Positions 35,321-44,138 of a stretch of DNA of 64,000 nucleotides are shown here, piece after piece. A program made the position numbers and the translations under genes. This stretch comes from Bradyrhizobium sp. (GTDB taxonomy: Bacteria > Pseudomonadota > Alphaproteobacteria > Rhizobiales > Xanthobacteraceae): contig JAQGKC010000429.1 of the NCBI GenBank assembly GCA_028290305.1, forward strand, positions 1 to 64,000. Reading direction: 5' to 3'. Numbering within the stretch: the first letter of the stretch is position 1; each line of letters begins with the position of its first letter. The notes below the pieces were generated by a model. The model searched no databases, was not told where the DNA came from, and saw only the letters and a program-made list of their open reading frames with translations.

Positions 35321-36574
35321 ATGAAAAAGAGACGTCTCGAAAGTTCTAGTAAAGCGCTTTTGCTCGGTGTTGCCAGCGCGGTGCTGGCTGGACTCAGCAG
35401 CCCGGCTCTGTCGCAGTCAAACGAACCGATCCGTATCGGCGTGATTGCCGAGATTCAGTCGATCGCGGGCGCCTCGACGCCCGGTGGCGCGCAGATCGCC
35501 GCCGATGAAATCAACGCGAAAGGCGGAGTAGGCGGGCGCAAGATCGAGATCGTCTCCTACGACAACAAAAGCTCTTCGGCCGATTCAGTCCGAGCCTTTC
35601 AACGCGCGGTCAATCAGGACAAGGTCAGCGCCGTCATCGCCAGCTATATCAGCGAAGTCGTGCTGGCGCTTGAGCCGTGGGCGGCGCGGCTGAAGATGCC
35701 GCTGATCACGCCTGGCGCTGCGAGCAACGAAATCACCAAGGCCATTCACGCCGACTACGACAAGAACAAATACACCTTCCATGGCTATCTGACCTCGGCT
35801 TCGCAGGCGCAAGCGGTGTGCGACGCCGCAAAAGAGCTTCTGGTCGACGGTATGAAATTCAAGACGGTGGCGATCATGAGCGAGGACGCCGCCTGGACCA
35901 AGCCGCTCGATGCCGGCTACGAGGAATGCCTGCCCAAGGCCGGGCTGCAGGTCGTCGAGCACGTGCGGTTTTCGCCCGACACCACCGACTTCACGCCGAT
36001 CTTCAACAACATCGAAGCCAAGAAGCCCGACGTGATCGTGACCGGAATTTCGCATGTCGGCGTGCAGCCGACCGTGCAATGGAAGAACCAGCAGGTTCCG
36101 ATCCCGATGTTCGGCATCAGCGCGCAGGCGCTCAGCCCGACCTTCTGGAGCGACACCAACAGTGCGGCGGATGGCATTCCCTCGCTTGCCGTCGCGACGC
36201 CCAATGTCGCCGTGACCGCAAAGACGAAACCGTTTGTCGAAGCGTTCAAGGCCAAATTTGGCACGCCGCCGGCTTACACCGGCTATACCGCCTATGACGA
36301 AGTTTACATCATCGCGGAAGCGATCCAGCGCGCCGGATCAACCGATCCGGACAAGATGGTCGATGAACTCGAGAAGACCAATTTCGAAGGCACCATCGGC
36401 CGCGTGCAATTTTACGGCAAGAACGATGAATTCACCCACGGCCTGAAGTACGGCCCGGACAATGTGAATGGTCTGGTTTTTCAGTGGCAGAATGGCAAGC
36501 AAGTGACCGTCTGGCCGAAGAAGATCGCCGAGGGAACCCTGAAATATCCGAGCTTTGTCAAAGCATCGCAGTGA
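35321..36574 (+). CDS. ABC transporter substrate-binding protein (Liv type, Peripla_BP_6)
   Basis: 417 residues with a Sec signal peptide (KALLLGVASAVLAGLSSPAL, ending ALSQ). The mature protein starts IRIGVIAEIQSIAGASTPGG and has the two-lobe pattern of Liv binding proteins, including SYISEVVLALEPWAARLKMP and a C-terminal KNDEFTHGLKYGPDNVNGLV. A strong AGGGAAGGAAC site precedes the ATG. Ligand unknown; aromatic or branched-chain acids are the usual candidates in this family. A strong terminator follows, so it closes the transcription unit. Confidence 0.87.
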   Translation: MKKRRLESSSKALLLGVASAVLAGLSSPALSQSNEPIRIGVIAEIQSIAGASTPGGAQIAADEINAKGGVGGRKIEIVSYDNKSSSADSVRAFQRAVNQDKVSAVIASYISEVVLALEPWAARLKMPLITPGAASNEITKAIHADYDKNKYTFHGYLTSASQAQAVCDAAKELLVDGMKFKTVAIMSEDAAWTKPLDAGYEECLPKAGLQVVEHVRFSPDTTDFTPIFNNIEAKKPDVIVTGISHVGVQPTVQWKNQQVPIPMFGISAQALSPTFWSDTNSAADGIPSLAVATPNVAVTAKTKPFVEAFKAKFGTPPAYTGYTAYDEVYIIAEAIQRAGSTDPDKMVDELEKTNFEGTIGRVQFYGKNDEFTHGLKYGPDNVNGLVFQWQNGKQVTVWPKKIAEGTLKYPSFVKASQ

Positions 36575-36578
36575 CTGA

Positions 36579-36610
36579 TCCGCGGCGGCTTTGCCGCCGC
36601 GGACAGTTTT
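36579..36610 (+). terminator. Rho-independent terminator after the Liv binding-protein gene
   Basis: Perfect 11-base arms TCCGCGGCGGC (36579-36589) and GCCGCCGCGGA (36593-36603) around a TTT loop, followed by CAGTTTT. It lies 5 bases after the stop codon. The T-run is short, but the stem is very stable. It separates this unit from the convergent outer-membrane protein gene. Confidence 0.75.
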
Positions 36611-36626
36611 GAAACACGACACAGGA

Positions 36627-36652
36627 GACGCCGCGATCTCGATCGCGGCGTC
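36627..36652. terminator. Second hairpin, probably terminating the minus-strand channel gene
   Basis: Perfect 12-base arms GACGCCGCGATC (36627-36638) and GATCGCGGCGTC (36641-36652) with a TC loop. It lies 29 bases beyond the stop codon of the minus-strand outer-membrane gene, so it may serve that gene, together with the neighbouring hairpin as a bidirectional barrier. No T-run is seen on either side. Confidence 0.5.
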
Positions 36653-36680
36653 AAGTGGGTCAACTACCGACAAGGGACGA

Positions 36681-37685
36681 TCAGAACTTGACGGTAATAC
36701 CCGAGTAAAGCGATTCCTCCGTGCAGCTACCGGCCGAAGCGCCTCCGCAGGCCAGCGCGTTGTTGTGGTCAAGGCCGAACTTGTTTTGCCAGTAGCGATA
36801 GGCAACCCACAAATCGACTTCGTGGGAATATTTCCGTCCCCAAATCATTCGGCTCGCGTCAAGCGTCAGGCGTATAGGCTCGCTGTTGAATTCCGTCTTG
36901 GTCTGGATGTTGCCGGGAGAGCTGAACGGGATCGGCGATGATTGCGGACCTTTCGGCCCGTACCAGCCGGCGCGGCCGCTGACCGAGAGCGGCAAATATT
37001 CCGGCAGGAAACCGAGGTCCATATAATAATTGGTCTCGACCGCCCAGGTCCCCTTGTAGTCGATGCTGCCGCTCGGCAACGCAGGCCCTTCGACAAACGC
37101 GTTGTGATTTATCTCTTTGTAGTACATCGGCGCGACGTTGAAGAAACCCTTGTAGGGGAGATCGAATGCGAATTGTAACCCCCCGACGAAGGCCCGTTTT
37201 GCCGGTGTGAAAGGGTTGTTTTCCGTATTGGCGTCGGCTCCAACTTCGAACGAGACGTTATGGAGTGGGCCCACGGTGAAGACGTTGGTATTGAAGATCT
37301 GGTTGAAGCCGAATGTGCTGCGGAGGATGCCGTAAATTTCGGTCGCGCCTGCGCATCCCACACCGGGACCCTTGCAGCCAGTGGCCGGATCGCTGTGATC
37401 CGACTTGAACATCGAGATGTTGAAAAAATTGGTGCCGTACGCCCAGGCGTCGAAGTGGGTGAATGAGTAAGTTTGCTTCGCGGTCTTGCCGGTTACGCCG
37501 GGGTCTGTCCCATTGAAGATATAGGAATAGCTCACCCGGTTATCGATCACCTGAAAGAACGGGAGATCGGTGATGGGCTTCACGGCTTTGACCGGAAAAT
37601 CAGCGGCATTGACCGGACCAATCAGCGCGGCTGCCGCCGTGAGTGATGCGGCGACGGTCTTTATTATCAGATAGCGACAGGACAT
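36681..37685 (-). CDS. Outer-membrane channel-like protein
   Basis: 334 residues from ATG 37685 (MSCRYLIIKTVAA), with a GGGGG-rich site upstream; a signal peptide ends VNAADF. The mature protein has alternating aromatic-ended strands (VSYSYIFNGTD, HFDAWAYGTNFFNISMF, HEVDLWVAYRYWQNKFG) and ends in SLYSGITVKF with terminal phenylalanine, all marks of a beta-barrel. The layout resembles Tsx/MetA-pathway-type nucleoside or phenol channels. Divergent from the aromatic cluster across a palindrome-rich region, it is probably the outer-membrane entry for that cluster's substrate. Confidence 0.7.
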   Translation of the reverse strand: MSCRYLIIKTVAASLTAAAALIGPVNAADFPVKAVKPITDLPFFQVIDNRVSYSYIFNGTDPGVTGKTAKQTYSFTHFDAWAYGTNFFNISMFKSDHSDPATGCKGPGVGCAGATEIYGILRSTFGFNQIFNTNVFTVGPLHNVSFEVGADANTENNPFTPAKRAFVGGLQFAFDLPYKGFFNVAPMYYKEINHNAFVEGPALPSGSIDYKGTWAVETNYYMDLGFLPEYLPLSVSGRAGWYGPKGPQSSPIPFSSPGNIQTKTEFNSEPIRLTLDASRMIWGRKYSHEVDLWVAYRYWQNKFGLDHNNALACGGASAGSCTEESLYSGITVKF

Positions 37686-37710
37686 CTCGAACCCCCAAAG
37701 TGTTGACAAA

Positions 37711-37740
37711 ACGAAACATGATGCATGTTTCATGTTTCGT
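37711..37740. promoter_or_regulatory. Operator-like inverted repeat near the channel gene
   Basis: Outer arms ACGAAACATG (37711-37720) and CATGTTTCGT (37731-37740) are exact complements; a nested pair AAACATG/CATGTTT sits at 37714-37730. It lies 26 bases upstream of the channel gene start, where a repressor would cover the promoter or leader. The binding protein is not evident. Confidence 0.5.
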
Positions 37741-37900
37741 TTCCAGGCGAAGCAAGGGCTGTGCCATCAAGAAGCCAGCGGCGGCTGTAATAATCTTTCG
37801 TGTCTCGTTTCAAAGAATGCGCCGGTGGGCACAGGTAAGGCATTCTGCCCCTTGTTATGAGCAAGATTTGTGCGATTAGCCGCCGCCGCTTAGCAATCTT

Positions 37901-37926
37901 ATGAAGTTTCATGTGTCATACTTCAT
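37901..37926. promoter_or_regulatory. Second inverted repeat in the divergent region
   Basis: Arms ATGAAGT (37901-37907) and ACTTCAT (37920-37926) are exact complements with a 12-base spacer. The spacer contains TTCATGTGTCAT, sharing GTTTCATGT with the element at 37711-37740. It may be a second site for the same regulator. Confidence 0.35.
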
Positions 37927-38203
37927 TTTACAAAATGGCATGCCTTTTGCTGAATGTTTCCCGTCAAACGCACTCTGCGAATGACGACTGAACGGATGGC
38001 ATGAGCGCACTTCGAAGCCGGATTTCCCGTCGCCATTCGCGAGCGACTTCACGGACTCCCGCTGGTCGCGCCGGAAGGGAATCGCCACGGCCTGAGCAGG
38101 CCTGCAGTGACGCCGGCTCGGCGTTTGGCGGTTCGCTGCGTCGCCTGAAGATCGGTTTGGAACGAAATTCGCCCTGCTCATCCAAAGCTCACGGAATCAA
38201 ACC

Positions 38204-38974
38204 ATGAATGCGCCAAGCGGAAAAATGTCCCAGTTTACCCGAAAGCAAACCGCCGAAACGGAAGTGCTGCAGCTTCGCCGCCGTTTGGCCAAGGTACACC
38301 GGATATTGACCGCCGGCGGCATGTGGCCGCTCACAAAGGGGCACGCCAGCGCGCGGATTCCGGGCACGGAAAAGGTACTGATCCTTGGTCATATTCACGC
38401 GACCGGTCGCGCACTCGATCAGGTCGATGTCGACGATATCGTGGTCGTGAACCTCGATGGCGAATGGCTCGAAGGTGAGATCGAGCCGGTCGATGAGCGC
38501 TATTTGCATCTGGAGATCATGAAGGCCCGGCCGGACGTGATGTCGGTCGTCCACACACACTCTACCTATGCGACAGCGTTTGGCATCGCGGACGTCAACA
38601 TCCTGCCGGTCGGAAATCGCGGCGCGATTTTTGGCCCGTCGGTGCCCATCCTGCAATTCGACCGGCAAATCGACACGCCCGAACGGGGGCGGATGGTCAG
38701 CGATTTGATGGGCAACGGCTGCGCGGTAGTCCTCAAGAATCACGGCGTTGCTGTTTCCTCCGACTCCATCGAAAACGCCTGCATCACGGCCTTCGCACTT
38801 GAGGAAACGGCGCACCTTCACTGGATCGCCGCGCAGCTGGGCCCGGTACAAAGGATATCGACGGGCGAAGTGCAGAGTGTGCTGACCGGCGCTCGGAAAG
38901 CTGAATTCTTTGCCCATGCATGGGGTCATTACGCAAAACTCGATCCTTGGGATGGCCTCAACAGGGCTGTGTGA
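38204..38974 (+). CDS. Class II aldolase/adducin family protein (possible aromatic decarboxylase)
   Basis: 256 residues. The zinc-site pattern is present: HTHSTYATAF (the HxH pair) in the middle and a third region KNHGVAVSSDSIENACITAF, and an early GGMWPLTKGHASARIPG that matches the family's NxSxR substrate loop in altered form. Family members include fuculose-phosphate aldolases but also 3,4-dihydroxyphthalate 2-decarboxylase of phthalate pathways. Next to a UbiD-type decarboxylase and an aromatic transporter, a decarboxylase or aldolase role on an aromatic or ring-cleavage acid is more likely than sugar metabolism. A second ATG at 38225 is possible. Confidence 0.75.
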   Translation: MNAPSGKMSQFTRKQTAETEVLQLRRRLAKVHRILTAGGMWPLTKGHASARIPGTEKVLILGHIHATGRALDQVDVDDIVVVNLDGEWLEGEIEPVDERYLHLEIMKARPDVMSVVHTHSTYATAFGIADVNILPVGNRGAIFGPSVPILQFDRQIDTPERGRMVSDLMGNGCAVVLKNHGVAVSSDSIENACITAFALEETAHLHWIAAQLGPVQRISTGEVQSVLTGARKAEFFAHAWGHYAKLDPWDGLNRAV

Positions 38975-39011
38975 TCGTCGTTCGGCTTAATCTCGAGGTT
39001 TAGGAGCATTC

Positions 39012-40460
39012 ATGGCGTATGAAAGCCTTCGCCCATACCTGAAGGTACTTGAGCAACAAGGCCTCATGAAATGGGTGGATAAAGAAGTCGACAAGGACTG
39101 GGAAATTTCTGCGGTTGGCAGAATGATGTTCCGGGGCATGGGGGAAGAGCGGCGTTACGGCCTCGGCTTTCGGAATATCCGTGACTACCCGGGGATGCGG
39201 GTCGTATCGGGCGTCATCGCCTCTTCCACGCAAATGATGTCGGTGGCGCTGGAGTGCGAGCCGACCGCCGCGGCGATTCATGAAAAAACCATTCAAGGGA
39301 TCGTCAATCCAATCGCGCCGGTCATCGTTTCGGGTGGGCCTTGCAAGGAAGTCATTTACAAAGGCGACGATGTCGACTTGAACAGATTGCCGGTTCCGAT
39401 CTGGACACCGGAAAAAGACGCGGGCCCTTATTTTACGCCGCTGTGGGTTACGAAAGACCCCGATAATGGCGTGCGAAATATCGGCATCCGCCGGGCGCAA
39501 TTGAAAAGTCCCGACACCACTGGAATTCTGTACGGCGCGCCGGATCGCGGCGGCGCGATCCATCACGCAAAATGGCAGGCGCTGGGCAAACCCATGCCTG
39601 CGGCTTTCTACCTGGGTGCGGATCCCGTTCATTACCTCGTCGCGCCGGGACGCTACGGCGTTGATGAACTGGCCATCGCCGGCGGCATCCGCGGACAGCC
39701 TGTCGAGATGGTGAAATGCGAAACCGTCGACATCGAAGTGCCGGCCACGGCGGAGATCGTCGTGGAGGGCGAGATTCTAACGGATTACCTCGAGGCGGAA
39801 GGACCGTTTGGTGAATTCACCGGCTTCATGGCCGGCGGGCGAAAATGCCCGGTATTCAAGGTCAAATGCATCACGCATCGCAAGGATCCGATCCTTCTCG
39901 GCGTCATCAGCCAGTTTCCGCCGAGCGAGAGCAGCATGATCAAGCGCAATCTGCTCGAGGCCAATCTGCTCAAGCACCTGACGCAAAACCTCCGCATCCC
40001 CGGAATTGTCGATCTGCATGCGCTCGAATCCGGCGGCTGCACCGCAATGCTTTGGGTCAGCCTGAAGAAGATGTACACCGGACATGCCGACCAGGTCGCA
40101 ATGGCCGTGCTCGGCTATTTCGGAATGAGCTATTTCAAATGGATCGTCATCGCCGACGAAGACGACGATATCCGCGATCCATTTATGCGCGAATGGATAT
40201 TGTCATGGCGCGTCAATCCTTCGCGCGACATGCGGGTGCTCCCGAATACCGGGGCCATCGAGCTTGATCCTTCCGGATACCCACCCGAAGAGATTCCGGC
40301 TGAAAATCTCGGCTCCAAGGTCATCATCGACGCGACGCGGCGCTGGACCTATCCGCCGATTTCGCTGCCGCCTCGCCGCAAGCTGCAGACTGTCGTCGAT
40401 GGCTGGGCGGACTATGGATTGCCGCCGCTCGATCACATTCGCTTGCCGAAATTCATATGA
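39012..40460 (+). CDS. UbiD-family (prenylated-FMN) decarboxylase
   Basis: 482 residues, normal length for UbiD enzymes. Family regions are visible: MRVVSGVIASSTQMM, NPIAPVIVSGGPCKEVIYKG, the metal/cofactor-binding NIGIRRAQLKSPDTTGI, YLEAEGPFGEFTGF with the catalytic glutamates, and SMIKRNLLEANLLKHL. Such enzymes reversibly (de)carboxylate aromatic acids using prenylated FMN made by a UbiX-type flavin prenyltransferase, for which I see no gene in the window. Its operon position between the aldolase-like protein and an aromatic-type ABC importer indicates a hydroxybenzoate- or phthalate-like substrate. Confidence 0.88.
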   Translation: MAYESLRPYLKVLEQQGLMKWVDKEVDKDWEISAVGRMMFRGMGEERRYGLGFRNIRDYPGMRVVSGVIASSTQMMSVALECEPTAAAIHEKTIQGIVNPIAPVIVSGGPCKEVIYKGDDVDLNRLPVPIWTPEKDAGPYFTPLWVTKDPDNGVRNIGIRRAQLKSPDTTGILYGAPDRGGAIHHAKWQALGKPMPAAFYLGADPVHYLVAPGRYGVDELAIAGGIRGQPVEMVKCETVDIEVPATAEIVVEGEILTDYLEAEGPFGEFTGFMAGGRKCPVFKVKCITHRKDPILLGVISQFPPSESSMIKRNLLEANLLKHLTQNLRIPGIVDLHALESGGCTAMLWVSLKKMYTGHADQVAMAVLGYFGMSYFKWIVIADEDDDIRDPFMREWILSWRVNPSRDMRVLPNTGAIELDPSGYPPEEIPAENLGSKVIIDATRRWTYPPISLPPRRKLQTVVDGWADYGLPPLDHIRLPKFI

Positions 40461-40524
40461 TCGGCGCGCTCATGAAAAGCAGTGTGGCTATCCATCTTAC
40501 GGCTCATACCATTGGAGACCGAAC

Positions 40525-41544
40525 GTGAAACCCCATCGATACGGCGTATTGCTTTTGACCTTCGCGGCAATGTGCTTCAGCGCATCTTCCGCACATGCGG
40601 CGGACAAGCTCCGGCTGCTCATGGACTGGGCATTTCAAGGGCAGGCGGGAGCTTTCGTCAACGCCGTCGATAACGGCTATTTTGCTTCGCAAAATCTCGA
40701 CGTCTCGATTGATCGCGGATACGGCTCGTCAGATGCGATCACCAAGCTGGCAAGCGGCAGCTACGACATCGCGTTCGGTGACATCAATTCGATGATGGAA
40801 TTCAACACGAAAAATCCGGACAAGCCGCAACTGATAGCGACGATGATGGTGTTCGATCGGCCGCCACTATCGATCATGACCTTCGATCCATCCATCAAGA
40901 CGCCAAAGGATCTCGAAGGCAAAAAGATCGTGACGAGCCAGGGCGAATCCAATCTTCGTCTGTTCCCCCTGCTTGCCAAGCTGAACGGCATCGATCGTTC
41001 AAAGGTCACGTTTGTCAACGTACAGCCCCAATTGCGCGAGTCGCTGATGATGCGAGGCGAGGGCAATGCCGTTACCGGATTTTACTATGCGAGCTATGAG
41101 AGCTTCAAGGCCCTCGGGGCGGACATGCCGAAGCTGAAGACGCTGATGTACGCCGATTTCGGGATGCAGGTTTATGGCAATGCCGTCATCGCATCGAAGG
41201 CGCTCGCGGATTCAAAGCCCGATATTGTGCGGCGATTCAACCTCGCTTTGATCAACTCGCTTCGTGACGCCATGAAGAAACCCGAAATCGTCGCGCCGCT
41301 GCTTAAAAAACGGGATCCGACGATTGTTGAATCGGCCGAAACCGAACGCTTCGAGATCGTCAATCGGGATTTCATCCTGACGCCCTATGTAAAAAAGAAC
41401 GGGTTTGGGGATATCGACCGGACTCGCATGGAAAAGGGAATCGATCAGGTCACGGAAGCGCTCGAACTGCCAAGACGGCCCAGGCTCGAAGAGGTCTTCA
41501 CGAATGCTTTTCTGCCGCCTGCGGACCAGCGGATGCTTCCCTGA
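40525..41544 (+). CDS. ABC transporter substrate-binding protein (NitT/TauT, NMT1/THI5-like)
   Basis: 339 residues from GTG 40525, with GGAG seven bases upstream; a signal peptide ends SSAHAADK. The mature part starts LRLLMDWAFQGQAGAFVNAV, very like THI5/NMT1 domain proteins, followed by IDRGYGSSDAITKLASGSYD, the typical ligand-site stretch. With the ATPase and permease that follow it forms an importer; related systems carry phthalate and other aromatic acids (OphFGH-like), sulfonates or pyrimidines. Its ligand is inferred from the flanking decarboxylases. Confidence 0.85.
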   Translation: MKPHRYGVLLLTFAAMCFSASSAHAADKLRLLMDWAFQGQAGAFVNAVDNGYFASQNLDVSIDRGYGSSDAITKLASGSYDIAFGDINSMMEFNTKNPDKPQLIATMMVFDRPPLSIMTFDPSIKTPKDLEGKKIVTSQGESNLRLFPLLAKLNGIDRSKVTFVNVQPQLRESLMMRGEGNAVTGFYYASYESFKALGADMPKLKTLMYADFGMQVYGNAVIASKALADSKPDIVRRFNLALINSLRDAMKKPEIVAPLLKKRDPTIVESAETERFEIVNRDFILTPYVKKNGFGDIDRTRMEKGIDQVTEALELPRRPRLEEVFTNAFLPPADQRMLP

Positions 41545-41566
41545 AACCTCGGATCCGGACTGAGCG

Positions 41567-42418
41567 ATGTCGTATCCATCACAGCAAGCCGCGGTAAGTC
41601 GTCTGGTTACGGACTCCCAGGCTGCGGCGGCGAAACGGCCTCCCTTCATCGTGATGGACGATGTGAGCATGACATATGGTGCGAAGGGAGGTGAACTGGC
41701 GCTGCGAGGGTTTTCGCTTCGAGTTGGAAACGGCGAATTTGCCGCGATCGTCGGGCCGTCCGGATGCGGCAAGTCGACGTTTCTCAAGCTTGCGTCGGGA
41801 TTGCGCCCACCCAGCGCCGGCGGCGTGATCGTTGCCGATCAGGAAGTCACCGGTCCCCTGAAATTCGTCGGCATGGCATTCCAGAATCCGGCTTTGCTGC
41901 CATGGCGAACATGCCTGCAAAACGTCATGCTGCCGCTTGAAATCGTGGAGCCGTTCCGCAGCCGCCGCCGTCGCGATTATCAGATTCATCGCGAGCGCGC
42001 TTACGCCCTGTTAAAGACGGTCGGCCTCGGCGATGTGGCCAATCGCTTTCCCTGGCAGCTTTCCGGCGGGATGCAGCAGCGCGCGGCGCTGTGCCGTGCC
42101 GTCGTGCACGACCCGAAATTATTGCTGCTGGACGAGACCTTCTCGGCGCTGGACTCCTTTACACGGGAAGAGCTGTGGGATGTCTTGCAGGCATTGTGGA
42201 TCGAGCGCGCCTTTACGGCCGTTCTCGTCACCCACGATCTGGCCGAAGCGGTTTATCTCGCAGACATTGTGCACGTCGTTTCGAGCCGGCCCGGGCGCAT
42301 CATCCACAGCGAGAAAATCAATCTGCCACGACAGCGAAACACACGGCAGCGCTTCGAGCCGCAGTTCGTCGAAACGGTGTTTACGCTCAGGCAGAAAATC
42401 GCGGAAGCACGTCAATGA
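41567..42418 (+). CDS. ABC transporter ATP-binding protein (NitT/TauT family)
   Basis: 283 residues. Walker A GPSGCGKST, Q-loop in MAFQNPALLPWRT, signature LSGGMQQRAALCRAV, Walker B LLLLDE and the H-loop in LVTHDLAEAVYL. The D-loop reads DETFSALD in place of the usual DEPFSALD, a single proline-to-threonine change after the catalytic glutamate that other family members tolerate rarely. It ends in the family's SSRPGRIIHSEKINLPR. Overlaps the permease by 4 bases. Confidence 0.9.
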   Translation: MSYPSQQAAVSRLVTDSQAAAAKRPPFIVMDDVSMTYGAKGGELALRGFSLRVGNGEFAAIVGPSGCGKSTFLKLASGLRPPSAGGVIVADQEVTGPLKFVGMAFQNPALLPWRTCLQNVMLPLEIVEPFRSRRRRDYQIHRERAYALLKTVGLGDVANRFPWQLSGGMQQRAALCRAVVHDPKLLLLDETFSALDSFTREELWDVLQALWIERAFTAVLVTHDLAEAVYLADIVHVVSSRPGRIIHSEKINLPRQRNTRQRFEPQFVETVFTLRQKIAEARQ

Positions 42419-43203
42419 TAAGAAGCCGCCTTCAGGACATGCTGGGTCCCGTAATGACGGCGATATTCTTCGTCGTGCTTTGGGAGGTGCTTTGCCGGGC
42501 CCTGAAGGTGCCGTCGTTCATCTTGCCAACACCATCGCAATCGATCGTCGCCCTTGTGACGGAGTGGAACACGATATGGCAAAATGCGCGCCACACGCTG
42601 ATCACGACGACCATCGGATTCTTTATCTCCGTCGTGGTCGGTCTCGCGCTCGGGATGCTGTTCGGTGTTTCCGGCCCGATCTATCGTTGTGTCAATCCGC
42701 TTCTGATCGCGTTCAACTCCGTGCCAAAAGTGGCGATCGTACCGGTCCTGGTGCTGTGGTTCGGAATCGGCACGGTGCCGGCGATCATTACCGCATTTCT
42801 GTTGTCATTTTTTCCGATCGTCGTGAACGTGGCTGCGGGGATCGCGACGACGGAACTCGAGCTTGTCGATGTTATGCGCTCGATGGGGGCGAGCCAATTC
42901 GACATCCTGATCAAAGTCGGCTTGCCGCGCTCGCTGCCCTATTTCTTTGCATCCCTCAAGGTCGCGATCACGCTAGCCTTCGTTGGCGCGATCATGTCCG
43001 AGACCATAGCGAGCAACGAGGGCGTTGGATACTTGATGCTGGCCGCAAGCTCATCATTCCAGATCCCGCTTGTCTTTGCCTCATTGCTGCTGGTCGCGTT
43101 TCTAGGTGTCGCCATGTACGGGATCGCCGCCTTGATCGAGCGCCGATTTACCCATTGGGCGATCAGGAAGGATATCAGCGAAAATTACGCGACCGGCGGG
43201 TGA
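42415..43203 (+). CDS. ABC transporter permease (NitT/TauT family, BPD_transp_1)
   Basis: 262 residues with about six hydrophobic segments. The EAA-type loop is VDVMRSMGASQFDILIKVGL, followed by PRSLPYFFASLKVAITLAFV, matching SsuC/TauC-type permeases; FILPTPSQSI near the N-terminus is also typical. The ATG overlaps the ATPase stop (ATGA). It completes the importer and ends 12 bases before the convergent IclR gene's stop. Confidence 0.9.
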   Translation: MIRSRLQDMLGPVMTAIFFVVLWEVLCRALKVPSFILPTPSQSIVALVTEWNTIWQNARHTLITTTIGFFISVVVGLALGMLFGVSGPIYRCVNPLLIAFNSVPKVAIVPVLVLWFGIGTVPAIITAFLLSFFPIVVNVAAGIATTELELVDVMRSMGASQFDILIKVGLPRSLPYFFASLKVAITLAFVGAIMSETIASNEGVGYLMLAASSSFQIPLVFASLLLVAFLGVAMYGIAALIERRFTHWAIRKDISENYATGG

Positions 43204-43215
43204 CCAGCCGCGGAC

Positions 43216-44001
43216 TCACTTGGTGCTGACGATCGCTTCGCTCAGCGTTTTCGAACATGATTGAAGCACGGGCAGGAAGTGTTGCCGCAGGTCGGCGGTG
43301 CGAACGCGGGCGGACGCGGCGCTGACGCTGATCGCGGCGATGATCTCGTGATTTTCGCCGATGACGGGCACGGCGAGGGCACGCATGCCCAGTTCAAGCT
43401 CTTCATCGCTGATCGCATAGGCTCGTTTGCGGACCGCGCGGATTTCAGCCTGCAGCAACGGCAGCGTGGTGATGGTATGGGGCGTTCTCGCACGAAGCGG
43501 CTTTCGGCCGATGCGTTCGGTAATCTCATGGTCCGAGAACTGGCTCAGCAGGACGCGCCCGGTCGCCGAGCAATAGGCGGGAAGATACGCGCCGACGCGA
43601 ACGCCGGTTGAAAGGATATGCTCCGCCTCCGCGCGCGCAATGAACAACGATGCGTCGTTGTCGAGGACCGCCAGCGACACCGATTCAGCCAACTCGTCAC
43701 GGGCGCGCGCCAGAAGCGGTTCTGCAAGCCGGGCAATTTGATCGCGCTTCGTCGTCGTGCCGCCCAATTTCCGAAGCCGGGGCAGCGGACGAAATTCGCG
43801 GCCGGAATGCTCGACATAACCGAGCTGCGTGAGTGTAATCAGACACCTTCGGGCCGCGGCACGGGTGATATCAGACATCCGCGCGGCGTCGGAGACGCTC
43901 AGCACGCCGTGAGTTGCGAGGGCCTCGATAATGGCGAGCCCCTTGGCAAGGCCTCCCATGCCCTCACTGGATCTTTCTCCTGACGCAGTCCTCGTCGGCA
44001 T
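43216..44001 (-). CDS. IclR-family transcriptional regulator (TphR-like by context)
   Basis: 261 residues. A winged helix-turn-helix at about 17-75 ([37 protein letters not shown]) is followed by the IclR effector domain with [20 protein letters not shown] and [19 protein letters not shown]. It is divergent from the oxygenase operon, with a perfect inverted repeat in the shared promoter. In known tph clusters a divergently placed IclR protein (TphR) activates the operon in response to terephthalate; the same job is inferred here. Confidence 0.87.
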   Translation of the reverse strand: MPTRTASGERSSEGMGGLAKGLAIIEALATHGVLSVSDAARMSDITRAAARRCLITLTQLGYVEHSGREFRPLPRLRKLGGTTTKRDQIARLAEPLLARARDELAESVSLAVLDNDASLFIARAEAEHILSTGVRVGAYLPAYCSATGRVLLSQFSDHEITERIGRKPLRARTPHTITTLPLLQAEIRAVRKRAYAISDEELELGMRALAVPVIGENHEIIAAISVSAASARVRTADLRQHFLPVLQSCSKTLSEAIVSTK

Positions 44002-44054
44002 GGTTCAGCCTTGACAGAAATCCGGTGGGCGTTCAGTTTGTTCGATATAGAGAC

Positions 44055-44075
44055 GATGTTCGGTATCCGAACATC
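44055..44075. promoter_or_regulatory. IclR-type operator palindrome in the oxygenase promoter
   Basis: Arms GATGTTCGG (44055-44063) and CCGAACATC (44067-44075) are exact complements separated by TAT. The core GTTCGGTATCCGAAC has the GTTCG...CGAAC look of IclR-family operators. A further half-like GTTCGATA lies at 44040-44047. It sits 54 bases from the regulator start and 64 bases before the oxygenase start, so it can control both directions. Confidence 0.65.
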
Positions 44076-44138
44076 TGGAGCCGCGGCTGTCAAATAAAAA
44101 ACACGACGCATTGTCGTCGCCTGACAGGGATAGAAACG

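Larger units (their letters stand above)
37686..38203. other. Divergent promoter region between channel gene and aldolase-like gene
   Basis: 518 bases without a convincing gene; the frames open on the minus strand at 37909-38185 show no coding character. It carries two operator-like inverted repeats (listed separately) that share GTTTCATGT, and a TTGACA at 37703-37708. Promoters for the channel gene leftwards and the aldolase/decarboxylase/ABC unit rightwards should be here. Confidence 0.6.

Noticed and set aside
36579..36652. Hairpins considered as a small RNA gene or riboswitch
   Set aside because: They lie between convergent gene ends and are simple perfect stems, which terminators explain better.
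39012..40460. UbiD protein considered as the ubiquinone-biosynthesis enzyme itself
   Set aside because: Its operon with an aromatic-type importer and a class II aldolase-like protein points to catabolism, so the gene symbol ubiD was not assigned.
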